Source: Heteroruminococcus sp964370005
Lineage (GTDB): Bacteria; Bacillota; Clostridia; Oscillospirales; Ruminococcaceae
NCBI GenBank assembly: GCA_964370005.1
Contig: CAYJGR010000020.1
Span: 1-28,681, forward strand
Length of the DNA: 28,681 nucleotides
Direction of reading: 5' to 3'
Within the stretch, counting starts at the first letter, position 1, and each line of letters opens with the position of its first letter. The position numbers and the translations under genes are program-made. A model generated the notes under the pieces. It was not told the DNA's origin. It made no database searches and saw only the letters and a list, made by a program, of their open reading frames with translations. This document shows, one piece after another, positions 1 to 7,740 of the stretch.

Positions 1-33
1 TTTTATTTAGATGCCGCCCTACGGGCATGGCGA

Positions 34-62
34 ATTTATATTTGACTACGTCAAATATAAAT
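34..62. repeat. Perfect AT-rich hairpin
   Basis: The left arm ATTTATATTTGAC (34-46) and right arm GTCAAATATAAAT (50-62) are perfect reverse complements separated by TAC. Neither strand has a following T-run, so it is not a typical terminator. From memory, similar hairpins are common between genes in gut Clostridia. I treat it as a small palindromic repeat unit of unknown role. Confidence 0.6.
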
Positions 63-128
63 ATTCTCAAAATGTGGTGAGTTATCGCCATATTGCACCG
101 ATCGCCTACTCTGCCTGCGCTACGCTTT

Positions 129-242
129 CCCCCTTGGGGGGTAGTTTTTTTTGGGGGTGCGCACTTATGCCCGTGGACGTCGCTTTGTCCTCGGGCTCAT
201 GTACGTGCGCACAAAAGCTGCCTCCCAAGGGGGAAATCGGAG
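129..242. repeat. Interspersed palindromic repeat, family A, copy 1
   Basis: This element of about 110 bp begins CCCCCTTGGGGGGTAG and ends CTGCCTCCCAAGGGGG followed by AAATCGGAG. The two ends are imperfect reverse complements, and GTGCGCAC occurs in both arms (157-164 and 205-212), so the whole unit can fold into one long stem. A second copy lies at 13967-14071 in the same orientation. The block CTCATGTACGTGCGC is identical in both (196-210 and 14025-14039). It has no transposase and looks like a MITE- or REP-like non-coding element. Confidence 0.6.
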
Positions 243-287
243 GGCAAGTAGTACCTGTCGATTAGTTGTTAGGAGTTAGAAATGTCA

Positions 288-322
288 AAGGTCAAGGGCA
301 CCTGCGTGGTGTCCTTGACCTT
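288..322 (-). terminator. Hairpin terminator of the galactose operon
   Basis: The arms AAGGTCAAGG (288-297) and CCTTGACCTT (313-322) are perfect complements. The pairing extends inward with GCACC/GGTGT to give a stem of about 15 bp. It sits 20 bp beyond the stop codon of the last minus-strand gene. On the minus strand the stem is followed by TTTGACATTTC, a weak T-tract, so termination is likely but not textbook. Confidence 0.6.
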
Positions 323-341
323 AATTACTAACTATCCTTAG

Positions 342-1025
342 TTATCCCTTAATAAGTTCATCTATCCCCTTATCGCCAAACTTACTGCGCCAATCGATAT
401 CAAAATCTTCAAGTGAGCGATCGGTATAGGGGTGGAATATCAACTTTTCACACAGATTGGCATCCATGGTTACACCATGTGCCCCTACGGCGGCCGCTCT
501 GTATATCTGCTGAATATTCTTAAAACTGGCGGCCAACACCTGCGTTTTGTAGCCATGCAGTTTGTAAAGCTCTATAATCTCCCCCACCACTGTGGCACCA
601 TCCGACACGATGTTGTCCAGTCTATCCACATAGGGCGCAACATAATCGGCACCGGCCTTTGCGGCCAGTAGGGCTTGCATGGGGGTAAATATAGCCGTCA
701 CAAGGGTTTTTAGCCCCTGCTCACGGCACATCTTAACCGCTCTAAGACCTTGGGTTGTTATGGGGATTTTGGTGTAAAACTCCTCACCGAGCAGTTTTGT
801 CATGGCGGTGGCCTGTGAAACGATCTCGGCGCTATCGTGGGCAGTGGCTTGGGCAAACAACATCCTATCCGCCCCCAAAAGCTCTCTGATGCTAAGTAGG
901 GTGTGCTTTACATCATTAGCCTCTCTTGCCAAAATCGAAGGGTTTGTGGTAACTCCGTCGATGGGGAAATAGTGTAGCATATTTTTGATTTGAATGACGT
1001 CTGCGGTATCAAGTAAAATTTTCAT
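342..1025 (-). CDS. fsa: Fructose-6-phosphate aldolase / small transaldolase
   Basis: This 227-residue protein belongs to the class I aldolase family of FsaA/TalC (MipB), cytosolic TIM-barrel enzymes. They either cleave fructose 6-phosphate reversibly to dihydroxyacetone and glyceraldehyde 3-phosphate or act as transaldolases. Family marks seen: the N-terminal barrel strand with GVTTNPSI (residues 24-31), the Schiff-base lysine in YTKIPIT (Lys86, equivalent to Lys85 of E. coli FsaA), TAIFTPMQA, and APYVDR with Tyr133, which probably matches FsaA Tyr131. The length is normal. The start follows AAAGGGG at a 5-nt spacing. It is the last gene of the galactose series, 127 bp after galM, with an AT-rich gap that could carry its own promoter. 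Sequence alone does not separate aldolase from transaldolase activity. A link to galactose is inferred only from position. Confidence 0.85.
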   Translation of the reverse strand: MKILLDTADVIQIKNMLHYFPIDGVTTNPSILAREANDVKHTLLSIRELLGADRMLFAQATAHDSAEIVSQATAMTKLLGEEFYTKIPITTQGLRAVKMCREQGLKTLVTAIFTPMQALLAAKAGADYVAPYVDRLDNIVSDGATVVGEIIELYKLHGYKTQVLAASFKNIQQIYRAAAVGAHGVTMDANLCEKLIFHPYTDRSLEDFDIDWRSKFGDKGIDELIKG

Positions 1026-1152
1026 AGCGTCCCCTTTCTTTTGCGATACTGTTGGTTTAACTACAGTTTACCATAAAAGATAGTTTTTTGCTATAAAAAT
1101 TTTATTTTTTATTTAATTTCCACAAAATAACAATTGTGAGATAATTATTTCC

Positions 1153-2175
1153 TCACTCGATACCAAAACTAAAGCTTGTGGTGTGGCGATAGGTTTCCCC
1201 CACCCGCAAAACCGCCGAGGGGAAGTGGGGGCAGTTTGGGGAGTTGGGATAAAACTGGGTTTCAAGGCAGACACCGTGATGGGGGGCATATGTTGCCCCA
1301 TGTTTGCCTGTTGTACGCTCGAGGAATCCCGCCGTGTAGAGCTGCATCCCCGGTTTTGTGGTGCGCACATCCATGCGAATACCACTTGTCGGACTGTACA
1401 GCACCGCCGCATCCGACTTATGCCCCTGCGCCAACACAAAATTGTGATCAAACCCACGACTCCCCGACAATTCTTCGAGATGTATACGATCACCTATGTG
1501 GGTTTTTTGCCGCAAATCCACAGCCCCCCCCACAGGTGCTATTTCACCTGTGGGGATATTGCCCTCACCAAATGGGGTGTAATGCTCGGCATTTATGCTA
1601 ATAGTGTGATTCTCCACCGTCCCGCTGTCATGCCCCGATAGGTTAAAATAGGTGTGGTTGGTGAGATTCACTATGGTATCTCGGTCGGTTTGAGCCGTGT
1701 AGGATATCTCAAGGGTGTGTGTACTCAGCGCATATGTGACCGTCACCTTCAAATTCCCCGGGAAACCCTCCTCCATATTGGGAGAGGTGAGGGTGAAAGT
1801 CACCGAATTTGTCCCTTCATCGGTGGTGTAATCCCACAATTTTTTGTCAAACCCTACATTCCCACCGTGAAGGTGGTTTTTGCCTTCGTTGGCTGTAATG
1901 GTGTGGTGTTGGCCACCGAGGGTAAAGCCTGCATCGGCTATGCGGTTAGCATACCTGCCGACGCACGCCCCCATATAAACCCTATTTTTCACATAGTCGT
2001 CGATGGTATCAAAGCCAAGGCAGACATCGACATGCTTACCCTCACGGTTGGGAACCATGATCGACTGTACAGTGGCACCGAGTGATAATACCGACATCGA
2101 TATATGCTCATTTTGCAGCATTATGATGTCAATATGGCCCAAATGACACTCTCCAAACGACTTTACACAGATCAT
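1153..2175 (-). CDS. galM: Galactose mutarotase (aldose 1-epimerase)
   Basis: The enzyme interconverts the alpha and beta anomers of galactose in the cytosol, supplying alpha-D-galactose to galactokinase at the head of the Leloir pathway. The 340-residue length is typical. Active-site motifs are all present: GRYANRI (73-79), NHLHGG (100-105), NHTYFNLSG with His174, GFDHNF with Asp243, and CLETQFYPN with Glu305. His174 and Glu305 match the catalytic His170 and Glu304 of the Lactococcus enzyme, and Asp243 has the same number in both. The gene starts 6 bp after the galE stop. The only ribosome site is a weak GAAGGG inside the galE end, which implies translational coupling with galE. Confidence 0.95.
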   Translation of the reverse strand: MICVKSFGECHLGHIDIIMLQNEHISMSVLSLGATVQSIMVPNREGKHVDVCLGFDTIDDYVKNRVYMGACVGRYANRIADAGFTLGGQHHTITANEGKNHLHGGNVGFDKKLWDYTTDEGTNSVTFTLTSPNMEEGFPGNLKVTVTYALSTHTLEISYTAQTDRDTIVNLTNHTYFNLSGHDSGTVENHTISINAEHYTPFGEGNIPTGEIAPVGGAVDLRQKTHIGDRIHLEELSGSRGFDHNFVLAQGHKSDAAVLYSPTSGIRMDVRTTKPGMQLYTAGFLERTTGKHGATYAPHHGVCLETQFYPNSPNCPHFPSAVLRVGETYRHTTSFSFGIE

Positions 2176-2181
2176 GCCCGG

Positions 2182-3171
2182 TTACCCTTCGTAGCCGCTT
2201 GGGTGGGCGCTGTGCCACTGCCATGCATCGGCGAGTATCTGCTCAAGTTGTAGCTCCGGTTTCCATCCCAACACCTCGGCTGCCTTTTTGTTGGAGGCTA
2301 TCAGGGTTGAGGGGTCACCGTCACGGCGGGGCTGTATCTTAACCGGGATTTTCTTGCCGGTAACCTTCTCGGCCAGCTTGACAATCTCCTTGACCGAGTA
2401 GCCACCGCCACTACCAAGGTTGAACACATCGCTTTTGCCACCCTTGTCAAGATACTCAAGTGCAAGTAGGTGGGCATGTGCTAAGTCCTGCACATGGATA
2501 TAGTCCCGCACACAACTTCCGTCGGGTGTGGGGTAATCGTCGCCGTATATGCCGATAAACTCACGCTCCCCCAGTGCTGCCTGCATCACGATAGGTATGA
2601 GGTGGGTTTCGGGGTTATGATCCTCACCGATATCGTTGGCAGGGCTGGACCCTGCGGCATTGAAGTAACGCAGTGCGACATGGCGTATATCATAAGCCTT
2701 ATCACACCAATGCAGCATCCTCTCTATGGCAAGCTTGGTCTCTCCGTAGGGATTTGTCGGACAGGTGCGGTCGCTCTCCTCAATGGGCTGTTTTTCGGGT
2801 TCGCCATAGGTTGCGGCCGTCGAGGAAAACACAATCTTATCCACGCCATGCGCTCTCATATTGTCCAAAATAACCTGCGCCCCTGTGATATTGTTTGTGT
2901 AGTATTTCAGGGGATTTGTGACACTCTCCCCCACAAGTGAACAGGCTGCAAAGTTAATTACGCCGTGTATGGGTATCTCATGGAACACACTGTCCATAAA
3001 GGCAACATCTCGCACGTCGCCCACCCGCAATGTAGCGTTATTGACCGACTGCCAGTGCCCTGTCGAGAGGTTATCCACCACTATGACATTATAACCTTTT
3101 TCCACCAAAAGAGCTACCATGTGGCTACCTATATAGCCCGCTCCACCTGCTACCAAAATATTCTCCATCAT
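2182..3171 (-). CDS. galE: UDP-glucose 4-epimerase
   Basis: GalE converts UDP-galactose to UDP-glucose with tightly bound NAD and so closes the Leloir cycle. It is an extended short-chain dehydrogenase of 329 residues, a normal length. The NAD-binding GGAGYIGSH lies at residues 9-17. FSSTAATYG (115-123) carries the catalytic Ser/Thr, and Y142-x-x-x-K146 (in PYGETK) is the catalytic couple. The RYFNAAG and RDYIHVQDLA family blocks are present. The start is the first ATG of a tandem pair, 5 bp after the galT stop. Its ribosome site GGAGG is formed by the last codons of galT, so the two are coupled. Confidence 0.97.
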   Translation of the reverse strand: MMENILVAGGAGYIGSHMVALLVEKGYNVIVVDNLSTGHWQSVNNATLRVGDVRDVAFMDSVFHEIPIHGVINFAACSLVGESVTNPLKYYTNNITGAQVILDNMRAHGVDKIVFSSTAATYGEPEKQPIEESDRTCPTNPYGETKLAIERMLHWCDKAYDIRHVALRYFNAAGSSPANDIGEDHNPETHLIPIVMQAALGEREFIGIYGDDYPTPDGSCVRDYIHVQDLAHAHLLALEYLDKGGKSDVFNLGSGGGYSVKEIVKLAEKVTGKKIPVKIQPRRDGDPSTLIASNKKAAEVLGWKPELQLEQILADAWQWHSAHPSGYEG

Positions 3172-3176
3172 TGTTG

Positions 3177-4163
3177 TTACCCTCCATTTTTACAATATTT
3201 TTCGTAAGCCTTTCTCATCTCTCCTGCCTTCTCCTCCGGACAGCTCGGGTTGCACCATACCCCCACGCCGGTCTCGGATGAAGCAAAAAACTGCTGTACC
3301 GTACCCGAGCGCATGGGAGGTATAAATTCTATATGAAAATGAAATGCATCATTTGTTAATGCATCATCATCTGTATTAACCGGCGCATTATGCATACACA
3401 TCATATAAGGAAAACTTGTGTCAAAGAGACTATCATACATACCCGACACACTGCGCACCGTCTCCCCAAGGGCATCAAGTTGTGGTTTATTCATCACACC
3501 TATATGTGGGATGTGTGAGTTAGCCGTCACATGTATGCCGTAGGTCAGCGGGGAGAAAAATGGTATATAGGCCGTAAAGTATTCGTTTTGAAACACTATC
3601 CTGCGCCCATCATCTTTCTCGGCCTTTAGTAGCTCACAAAAAAGGCACTTGCCGTTATTATTGTGATGCTCCACAGCAGACTGCAGTTCCTGCTCGATCT
3701 TTTTTGGCATAAATGGGTAGCCATAGACCTGCCCATGTGGGTGGGGCATGGTCACTCCTACCACTTCACCCTTGTTTTCGAATATAAAGACATATTTTAT
3801 GTTGGGGTCGCTGCTTAAATCAATAAATGTCTCTTGCCACAACGCCGCCAACTTGTGCACGTGCTCGTCGCCCAGGTCACGCAGTTGACCGTGATGATCA
3901 GGTGAGTAAAGTATGACCTCACAGCGTCCGTAGTTGGGGCTGACCTCGAACAAGGGAGGCACCGCCACATCATCGGGGTTGTGGGGTGGCACACTCAGTG
4001 CAGGGAAGTCGTTTTGATAACGCAGTACATCAAATTTTTCGGGCACCTTGCCACTGCCCGGGCAAAAGGGACACCAATCCTTGGGCATAGTAGGGCGTGC
4101 CTGTCTGTGACCCGCCACCATTATCCAATCTTTTGCTATGGGATTCCAGCGCAGTTCAGCCAT
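3177..4163 (-). CDS. galT: Galactose-1-phosphate uridylyltransferase
   Basis: GalT exchanges the UMP group between UDP-glucose and galactose 1-phosphate to give UDP-galactose and glucose 1-phosphate. The protein has 328 residues and is of the classical HIT-superfamily type. CPFCPG (31-36) provides two cysteines of the structural metal site. The active-site HPHGQVYGYP starts at residue 141, with His143 as the expected uridylylated nucleophile. The C-terminal domain carries FHFHIEF. A GGAG site lies 8 nt before the ATG. It sits between galK, which is 232 bp upstream and separated by a palindromic repeat, and galE, which is 5 bp downstream. Confidence 0.96.
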   Translation of the reverse strand: MAELRWNPIAKDWIMVAGHRQARPTMPKDWCPFCPGSGKVPEKFDVLRYQNDFPALSVPPHNPDDVAVPPLFEVSPNYGRCEVILYSPDHHGQLRDLGDEHVHKLAALWQETFIDLSSDPNIKYVFIFENKGEVVGVTMPHPHGQVYGYPFMPKKIEQELQSAVEHHNNNGKCLFCELLKAEKDDGRRIVFQNEYFTAYIPFFSPLTYGIHVTANSHIPHIGVMNKPQLDALGETVRSVSGMYDSLFDTSFPYMMCMHNAPVNTDDDALTNDAFHFHIEFIPPMRSGTVQQFFASSETGVGVWCNPSCPEEKAGEMRKAYEKYCKNGG

Positions 4164-4210
4164 TTCTCATTCTCCATTTCTCCTAAAAATATAATGCGAT
4201 AGTAGCAGTA

Positions 4211-4261
4211 AGACCTCGGGGACGCTGTCCCCAAACCCCTGCCACCTTTTGTAAAAGGTGG
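4211..4261. repeat. Interspersed palindromic repeat, family B, copy 1, between galK and galT
   Basis: Two hairpins lie back to back. GGGGAC-GCT-GTCCCC is at 4218-4232, and CCACCTTTT-GT-AAAAGGTGG is at 4242-4261. The segment 4211-4241 matches the reverse complement of 16026-16056 with a few differences, so the element recurs in opposite orientation in this window. It interrupts the galactose transcript between galK and galT. A T-run-backed terminator is not evident on the minus strand, so it may act as a processing or attenuation site, or simply be an inserted repeat. The rest of the 4164-4395 gap shows no gene. Confidence 0.6.
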
Positions 4262-4395
4262 ACGAAAACTTTTAAACTTTCACCTGCCCCCAAAGTTGGG
4301 CACATCTTCGGCGTGGTGGGGCGGCGTCTATTGCTATGCCCCCCTTATTGGCAGGCCCTTGATCGTGCTCTCTAAATACTTTCGCAAGGCATTGT

Positions 4396-5676
4396 TTACA
4401 ACCGTATTCCGCCGACAGATCTCACCGATAGCACATGACAACGACCTTCACCCAACACCTGCTCGGTGCGCTGTTTGAACTCCTCGAGCATATCGAGGGG
4501 CACAAATGCCTGTACCGTTCCGGCAAATCCTCCGCCATGCACCCTCACAGCACCTCTGTCGCCCAAAATTTCCTTGCACAGGGCGATGGTCAGCATTATT
4601 TCCTGATGTTCCACCACGCCGGTTGGGGTTATGTTTTGCAGTAGCAATGCCGAGGACTGCCCCGACTCTCGCACCAGTGCCAAGAAACGCTCAAATTCCC
4701 CCTGCTTGATGGCCTCTGCCTGCATTTTGGCACGGGTATTGTCGCCGTAGAAGTGGAGCGCTCTAAGTACAGCTCTATCCCCTGTTGCTTTTCGCAGGGC
4801 CGATATGTTGTCCATCACTTGTTCTTTTGGTACTTCCCGCAGGAACTTCTTGCCGAAAAACTCGGCTACCCTACTCATCTCTGCAGGGATGGCGGCGTAT
4901 TCATCGGTCAAGTCGGCATGGTCTGCCCCCGAGTCGAGTATACACAGTGCATGGCCGTTTGCGGCGAGATCAAGCGGTATTTGCTCGACAATGGGGTTTT
5001 GTGGGTCATCAAAATCGATGGCCACCACGCTGCCCACCGAGCAGGCCGTTTGATCCATCAGCCCACAGGGTTTACCAAAGAAAACATTCTCGGCATACTG
5101 GCCTATCTGGGCAACGCCGACCGCCGTCATGGTGTTGTCGCAAAACAAATGGTTGATAATTGTGCCCACCAACACCTCAAAGGCCGCCGAGGAAGAAAGC
5201 CCACTGCCCCCCGGCACGGTAGAGACGGTATAGGCATCAAAGCCCACTCCGCCCAGCTCACATCCCAGCTCGGCAAATCGTGCGGCCACACCTCGGATAA
5301 TCGATATGGACACCCCTGTTTCTTCGGGTTTTGCCGTCAAGTCGCTAAGATCAATCTCCTCGAGGGGATACCCCTTTGATTTTATACGGATTTTCCCACT
5401 TTTATTCTCACGTACTGCAGCCAAAATATCTAAATTGACAGCAGCGGCCAACACCCGTCCGTGCTGGTGATCGGTGTGGTTTCCGCCTATCTCGGTGCGG
5501 CCGGGGGCGCTGAATAACACCTCAGCATCGTCCCCAAAGCTCTCCTTAAAGCCTCCCGCAACCTCTTTGCAACGGTTACGGGCGGCACTGCGATTGGCAG
5601 CGCCGTATAGCTCGCCTAAAACCTCGTCATATTCGCCACTTTCTATACGCTTTTCCACTCTCTCACTCATACTCAT
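4396..5676 (-). CDS. galK: Galactokinase
   Basis: GalK phosphorylates alpha-D-galactose to galactose 1-phosphate with ATP. It is a GHMP-family kinase of 426 residues, somewhat longer than the usual ~390 because about 35 residues precede the substrate-binding signature. Visible motifs are GRTEIGGNHTDHQHG (59-73, galactose signature), GGSGLSSSAAFEV (ATP-binding glycine-rich loop), GLMDQTAC with the catalytic-type Asp, and HGGGFAGTVQAF near the C-terminus. GGAGG stands 6 nt before the ATG. It is the first Leloir gene after the sensory block, 55 bp behind the MglB-like lipoprotein gene, which suggests cotranscription with the sensors. Confidence 0.95.
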   Translation of the reverse strand: MSMSERVEKRIESGEYDEVLGELYGAANRSAARNRCKEVAGGFKESFGDDAEVLFSAPGRTEIGGNHTDHQHGRVLAAAVNLDILAAVRENKSGKIRIKSKGYPLEEIDLSDLTAKPEETGVSISIIRGVAARFAELGCELGGVGFDAYTVSTVPGGSGLSSSAAFEVLVGTIINHLFCDNTMTAVGVAQIGQYAENVFFGKPCGLMDQTACSVGSVVAIDFDDPQNPIVEQIPLDLAANGHALCILDSGADHADLTDEYAAIPAEMSRVAEFFGKKFLREVPKEQVMDNISALRKATGDRAVLRALHFYGDNTRAKMQAEAIKQGEFERFLALVRESGQSSALLLQNITPTGVVEHQEIMLTIALCKEILGDRGAVRVHGGGFAGTVQAFVPLDMLEEFKQRTEQVLGEGRCHVLSVRSVGGIRL

Positions 5677-5731
5677 GCTGAGCCTCCTGTGATGCTTTGT
5701 ATATTTTACTGGGTTATTTTATCTCTTTTTA

Positions 5732-6769
5732 TCACTGCATTGTGTCAAGGGATTGTGGGGTAACCACCGAATACTCAAGCCATATGTAGTGTTCATCCTC
5801 TATGTCGGCGATATCGGCAGGGTTCTCCCCCTGTGCCAACCCACATGCAAGGCTCAGTAGCTGCTGTGCTTGACCCTCCGCATCGTTTAGCACCGTACCC
5901 TGCAGTGTGCCATCCCTCATGGCCTGTAGTGCGGGAGGAGTTGCATCCACTCCCACCACAAACGGTAACTCCTCGGACGATATGCCGGCCTCTATACAAG
6001 CATCTATAGCCCCAAGTGCCATGTCATCATTGTTTGCAAACACCACCTCTATTTGATCCGAAAACTCCCCTAACCACTCCCCCATAAGAGCAGCGGCCTG
6101 TCCCCGCTGCCAATTAGCTGTGTTGTTTGCAAGCTTCTGCAATGATACCCCCGCACTGGATAGCACTTTTACGCTGTACTCGGTGCGAAGGAGTGCATCT
6201 TGATGTCCCGGTTCTCCCTCCAGCATAACATATTGAAGTATTTCATCTCCGTTTAGGTCGATTTCCTCCGGGTTTTCTCGCCATGCATCAAGCACAATAT
6301 GACCCTGCAATAACCCCGACTGCACCGCCTGTGAACCCACATAATAGGCGCCGCTCCACCGGGTCATATCCTCCTCCACCGGCTCACGATTAAAGAATAT
6401 CACCGGCACCTCGGCCGCCTGCGCCTTGTCTATTATCACCGCAGCGGCAGTGCGGTCAACAATATTTATACATATAACGTCGTAGTCGAGGTCTAAAAAA
6501 CGATCCACCTGTTCATTCTGGGTGGCCTGACTGCCCCCACTGTCTGTTATACTCAAATTTATCTTTATGTTTTGCTCTTGTTCAAGCTCGAGTGCAAGTT
6601 GTTCGAGGTTTTGTGCCACAGTCGATATAAATGTGTCGTCTTGCCTGTAAAGCGCTACACCTATGCGTATGGTAGGGGCTTGGGTGGAGGTGGTTTTCCC
6701 ACATGCCGACAACATAATCACTATACATACTAATAACAGCGATAATAATAATCTAAATCGTCTTTGCAT
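5732..6769 (-). CDS. MglB-like galactose/glucose-binding lipoprotein of the sensory block
   Basis: This is a type I periplasmic-binding-fold lipoprotein of 345 residues, with a signal peptide and lipobox LSAC (lipidated Cys23). Aligned by eye with E. coli MglB, every sugar-contact residue I recall is kept: Asp45, Phe47, Asn127, His189, Asp191, Arg195, Trp220, Asn247, Asp275 and Asn295. These correspond to Asp14, Phe16, Asn91, His152, Asp154, Arg158, Trp183, Asn211, Asp236 and Asn256. The calcium loop DLNGDEILQ (171-179) and Glu241 are also kept. I set the start at the ATG at 6769, because GGAGG lies 9 nt before it. An in-frame GTG at 6778 abuts that site directly and is unlikely. The gene follows a kinase and another binding protein and precedes galK, so a sensing role is inferred. 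It might also feed the MglAC transporter. Confidence 0.85.
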   Translation of the reverse strand: MQRRFRLLLSLLLVCIVIMLSACGKTTSTQAPTIRIGVALYRQDDTFISTVAQNLEQLALELEQEQNIKINLSITDSGGSQATQNEQVDRFLDLDYDVICINIVDRTAAAVIIDKAQAAEVPVIFFNREPVEEDMTRWSGAYYVGSQAVQSGLLQGHIVLDAWRENPEEIDLNGDEILQYVMLEGEPGHQDALLRTEYSVKVLSSAGVSLQKLANNTANWQRGQAAALMGEWLGEFSDQIEVVFANNDDMALGAIDACIEAGISSEELPFVVGVDATPPALQAMRDGTLQGTVLNDAEGQAQQLLSLACGLAQGENPADIADIEDEHYIWLEYSVVTPQSLDTMQ

Positions 6770-6801
6770 TGTAAACACCCTCCATATGTCAATGTTACAC
6801 C

Positions 6802-7740
6802 TTATCTCGTGACAGGAAACAACAGTTTTTGATTTTCTATCTCATACATGTTTTCGGCACAAAGTATAGAAAACGTAAGGGGTGCCGTAGGCTGTATCGC
6901 ACGATTGGTGGCAGCCAACACGGCCTGTTCCACCGCAATGTATCCCGCCGAAAACTCATTCTGGGCGGCCAATACCGTCACCGTTCCCTGCTCAAGCCCC
7001 GCTGCAATCTCGGCCGTCGTGCCCGTGCCATAGAGCATAGGTGGCATCTCCATTGTCTTAAATTGAGCCATAAGTTGTTGCAGGATATATGCCTCAAAGC
7101 AGATCACACCATCGGGAGGTTCTTCCCAAGTTATGTACTCCTCCCCCTCCATAGCCAAATTTATCACCTCAAAACCCGCCTGTTTGAGTAGTGTTTGGGC
7201 GGACTGTACACGCTCATTTATTCCCGTACTACCCGAGTTGCTGTGCACCAAAATAAATCTGCCCCCCTCGGGCGCACTCTTCATCGCCTCGGTGGCCAAG
7301 GCCTCTCCCAAAGCGGCATTGTCAGGCGATATACATGCCACCGCACCACTTTGTGACATATCCGATTCAAGTGTCACTATGGAGGTCATTCTGGCGACAC
7401 TGCTTACATCATCGCTCAACGCTGTCACATCGGCGGGGGCAAGTATGACGGCATCAGCACCGTTTTCCACCTCTCTTTCCAAAAGGTTACGCTGTGCACT
7501 GACACTGTTTTGAGTGGCGGGGGTCAAAAATCGCACCTCTGCATTCAAATCTGCGGCGGCCTGTTCCATGCCTTGTCTGGCCACTGCCCAAACACTGTTG
7601 TCGGTATCTCTAACAATGACCGATATCCCCACAAATTCCTCGGGCGATTGTAATATCGACAGCTCGGAAAGGCTAAGTGAGAGTATCGAGCCGACTCCCA
7701 GTGCAAACACGACAAAAAGCAGTATACTTCTTTTTTTCAT
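6802..7740 (-). CDS. Membrane-anchored sugar-binding protein coupled to the sensor kinase
   Basis: This protein of 312 residues has a single N-terminal hydrophobic segment (about residues 5-24) with no lipobox cysteine, followed by a type I periplasmic-binding fold of the RbsB/LsrB kind (Peripla_BP_4-like). It is therefore probably tethered by an uncleaved anchor rather than by lipid. The ATG at 7740 overlaps the kinase stop as TGATG and has GGAGG 7 nt upstream, so translation is tightly coupled to the kinase. Such coupling suggests a kinase partner, as in the known XylFII-LytS xylose sensor of Clostridium, rather than a transport protein. The ligand is unknown: the pocket residues differ from MglB. 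The next gene begins 28-32 bp downstream. Confidence 0.75.
   Translation of the reverse strand: MKKRSILLFVVFALGVGSILSLSLSELSILQSPEEFVGISVIVRDTDNSVWAVARQGMEQAAADLNAEVRFLTPATQNSVSAQRNLLEREVENGADAVILAPADVTALSDDVSSVARMTSIVTLESDMSQSGAVACISPDNAALGEALATEAMKSAPEGGRFILVHSNSGSTGINERVQSAQTLLKQAGFEVINLAMEGEEYITWEEPPDGVICFEAYILQQLMAQFKTMEMPPMLYGTGTTAEIAAGLEQGTVTVLAAQNEFSAGYIAVEQAVLAATNRAIQPTAPLTFSILCAENMYEIENQKLLFPVTR

Larger units (their letters stand above)
1..287. other. Palindrome-rich intergenic region without a credible gene
   Basis: This stretch lies beyond the 3' end of the galactose gene series. I see no credible gene in it. It holds a near-perfect hairpin at 34-62, with 13-bp arms around the loop TAC, and then the first copy of an interspersed repeat (129-242, listed separately). 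An 84-codon open frame on the plus strand crosses both palindromes, has no ribosome binding site and resembles no known protein, so I do not call it. Confidence 0.6.

Noticed and set aside
11..265. 84-codon plus-strand frame at the window start
   Set aside because: It runs through two palindromic repeats, lacks a ribosome site and has a composition set by the repeats.
4753..5379. 208-codon plus-strand open frame inside galK
   Set aside because: It is antisense to the well-supported galK, has no ribosome site and no recognisable protein features; several similar antisense frames over galM, galE, mglA and the M16 genes were dropped for the same reason.
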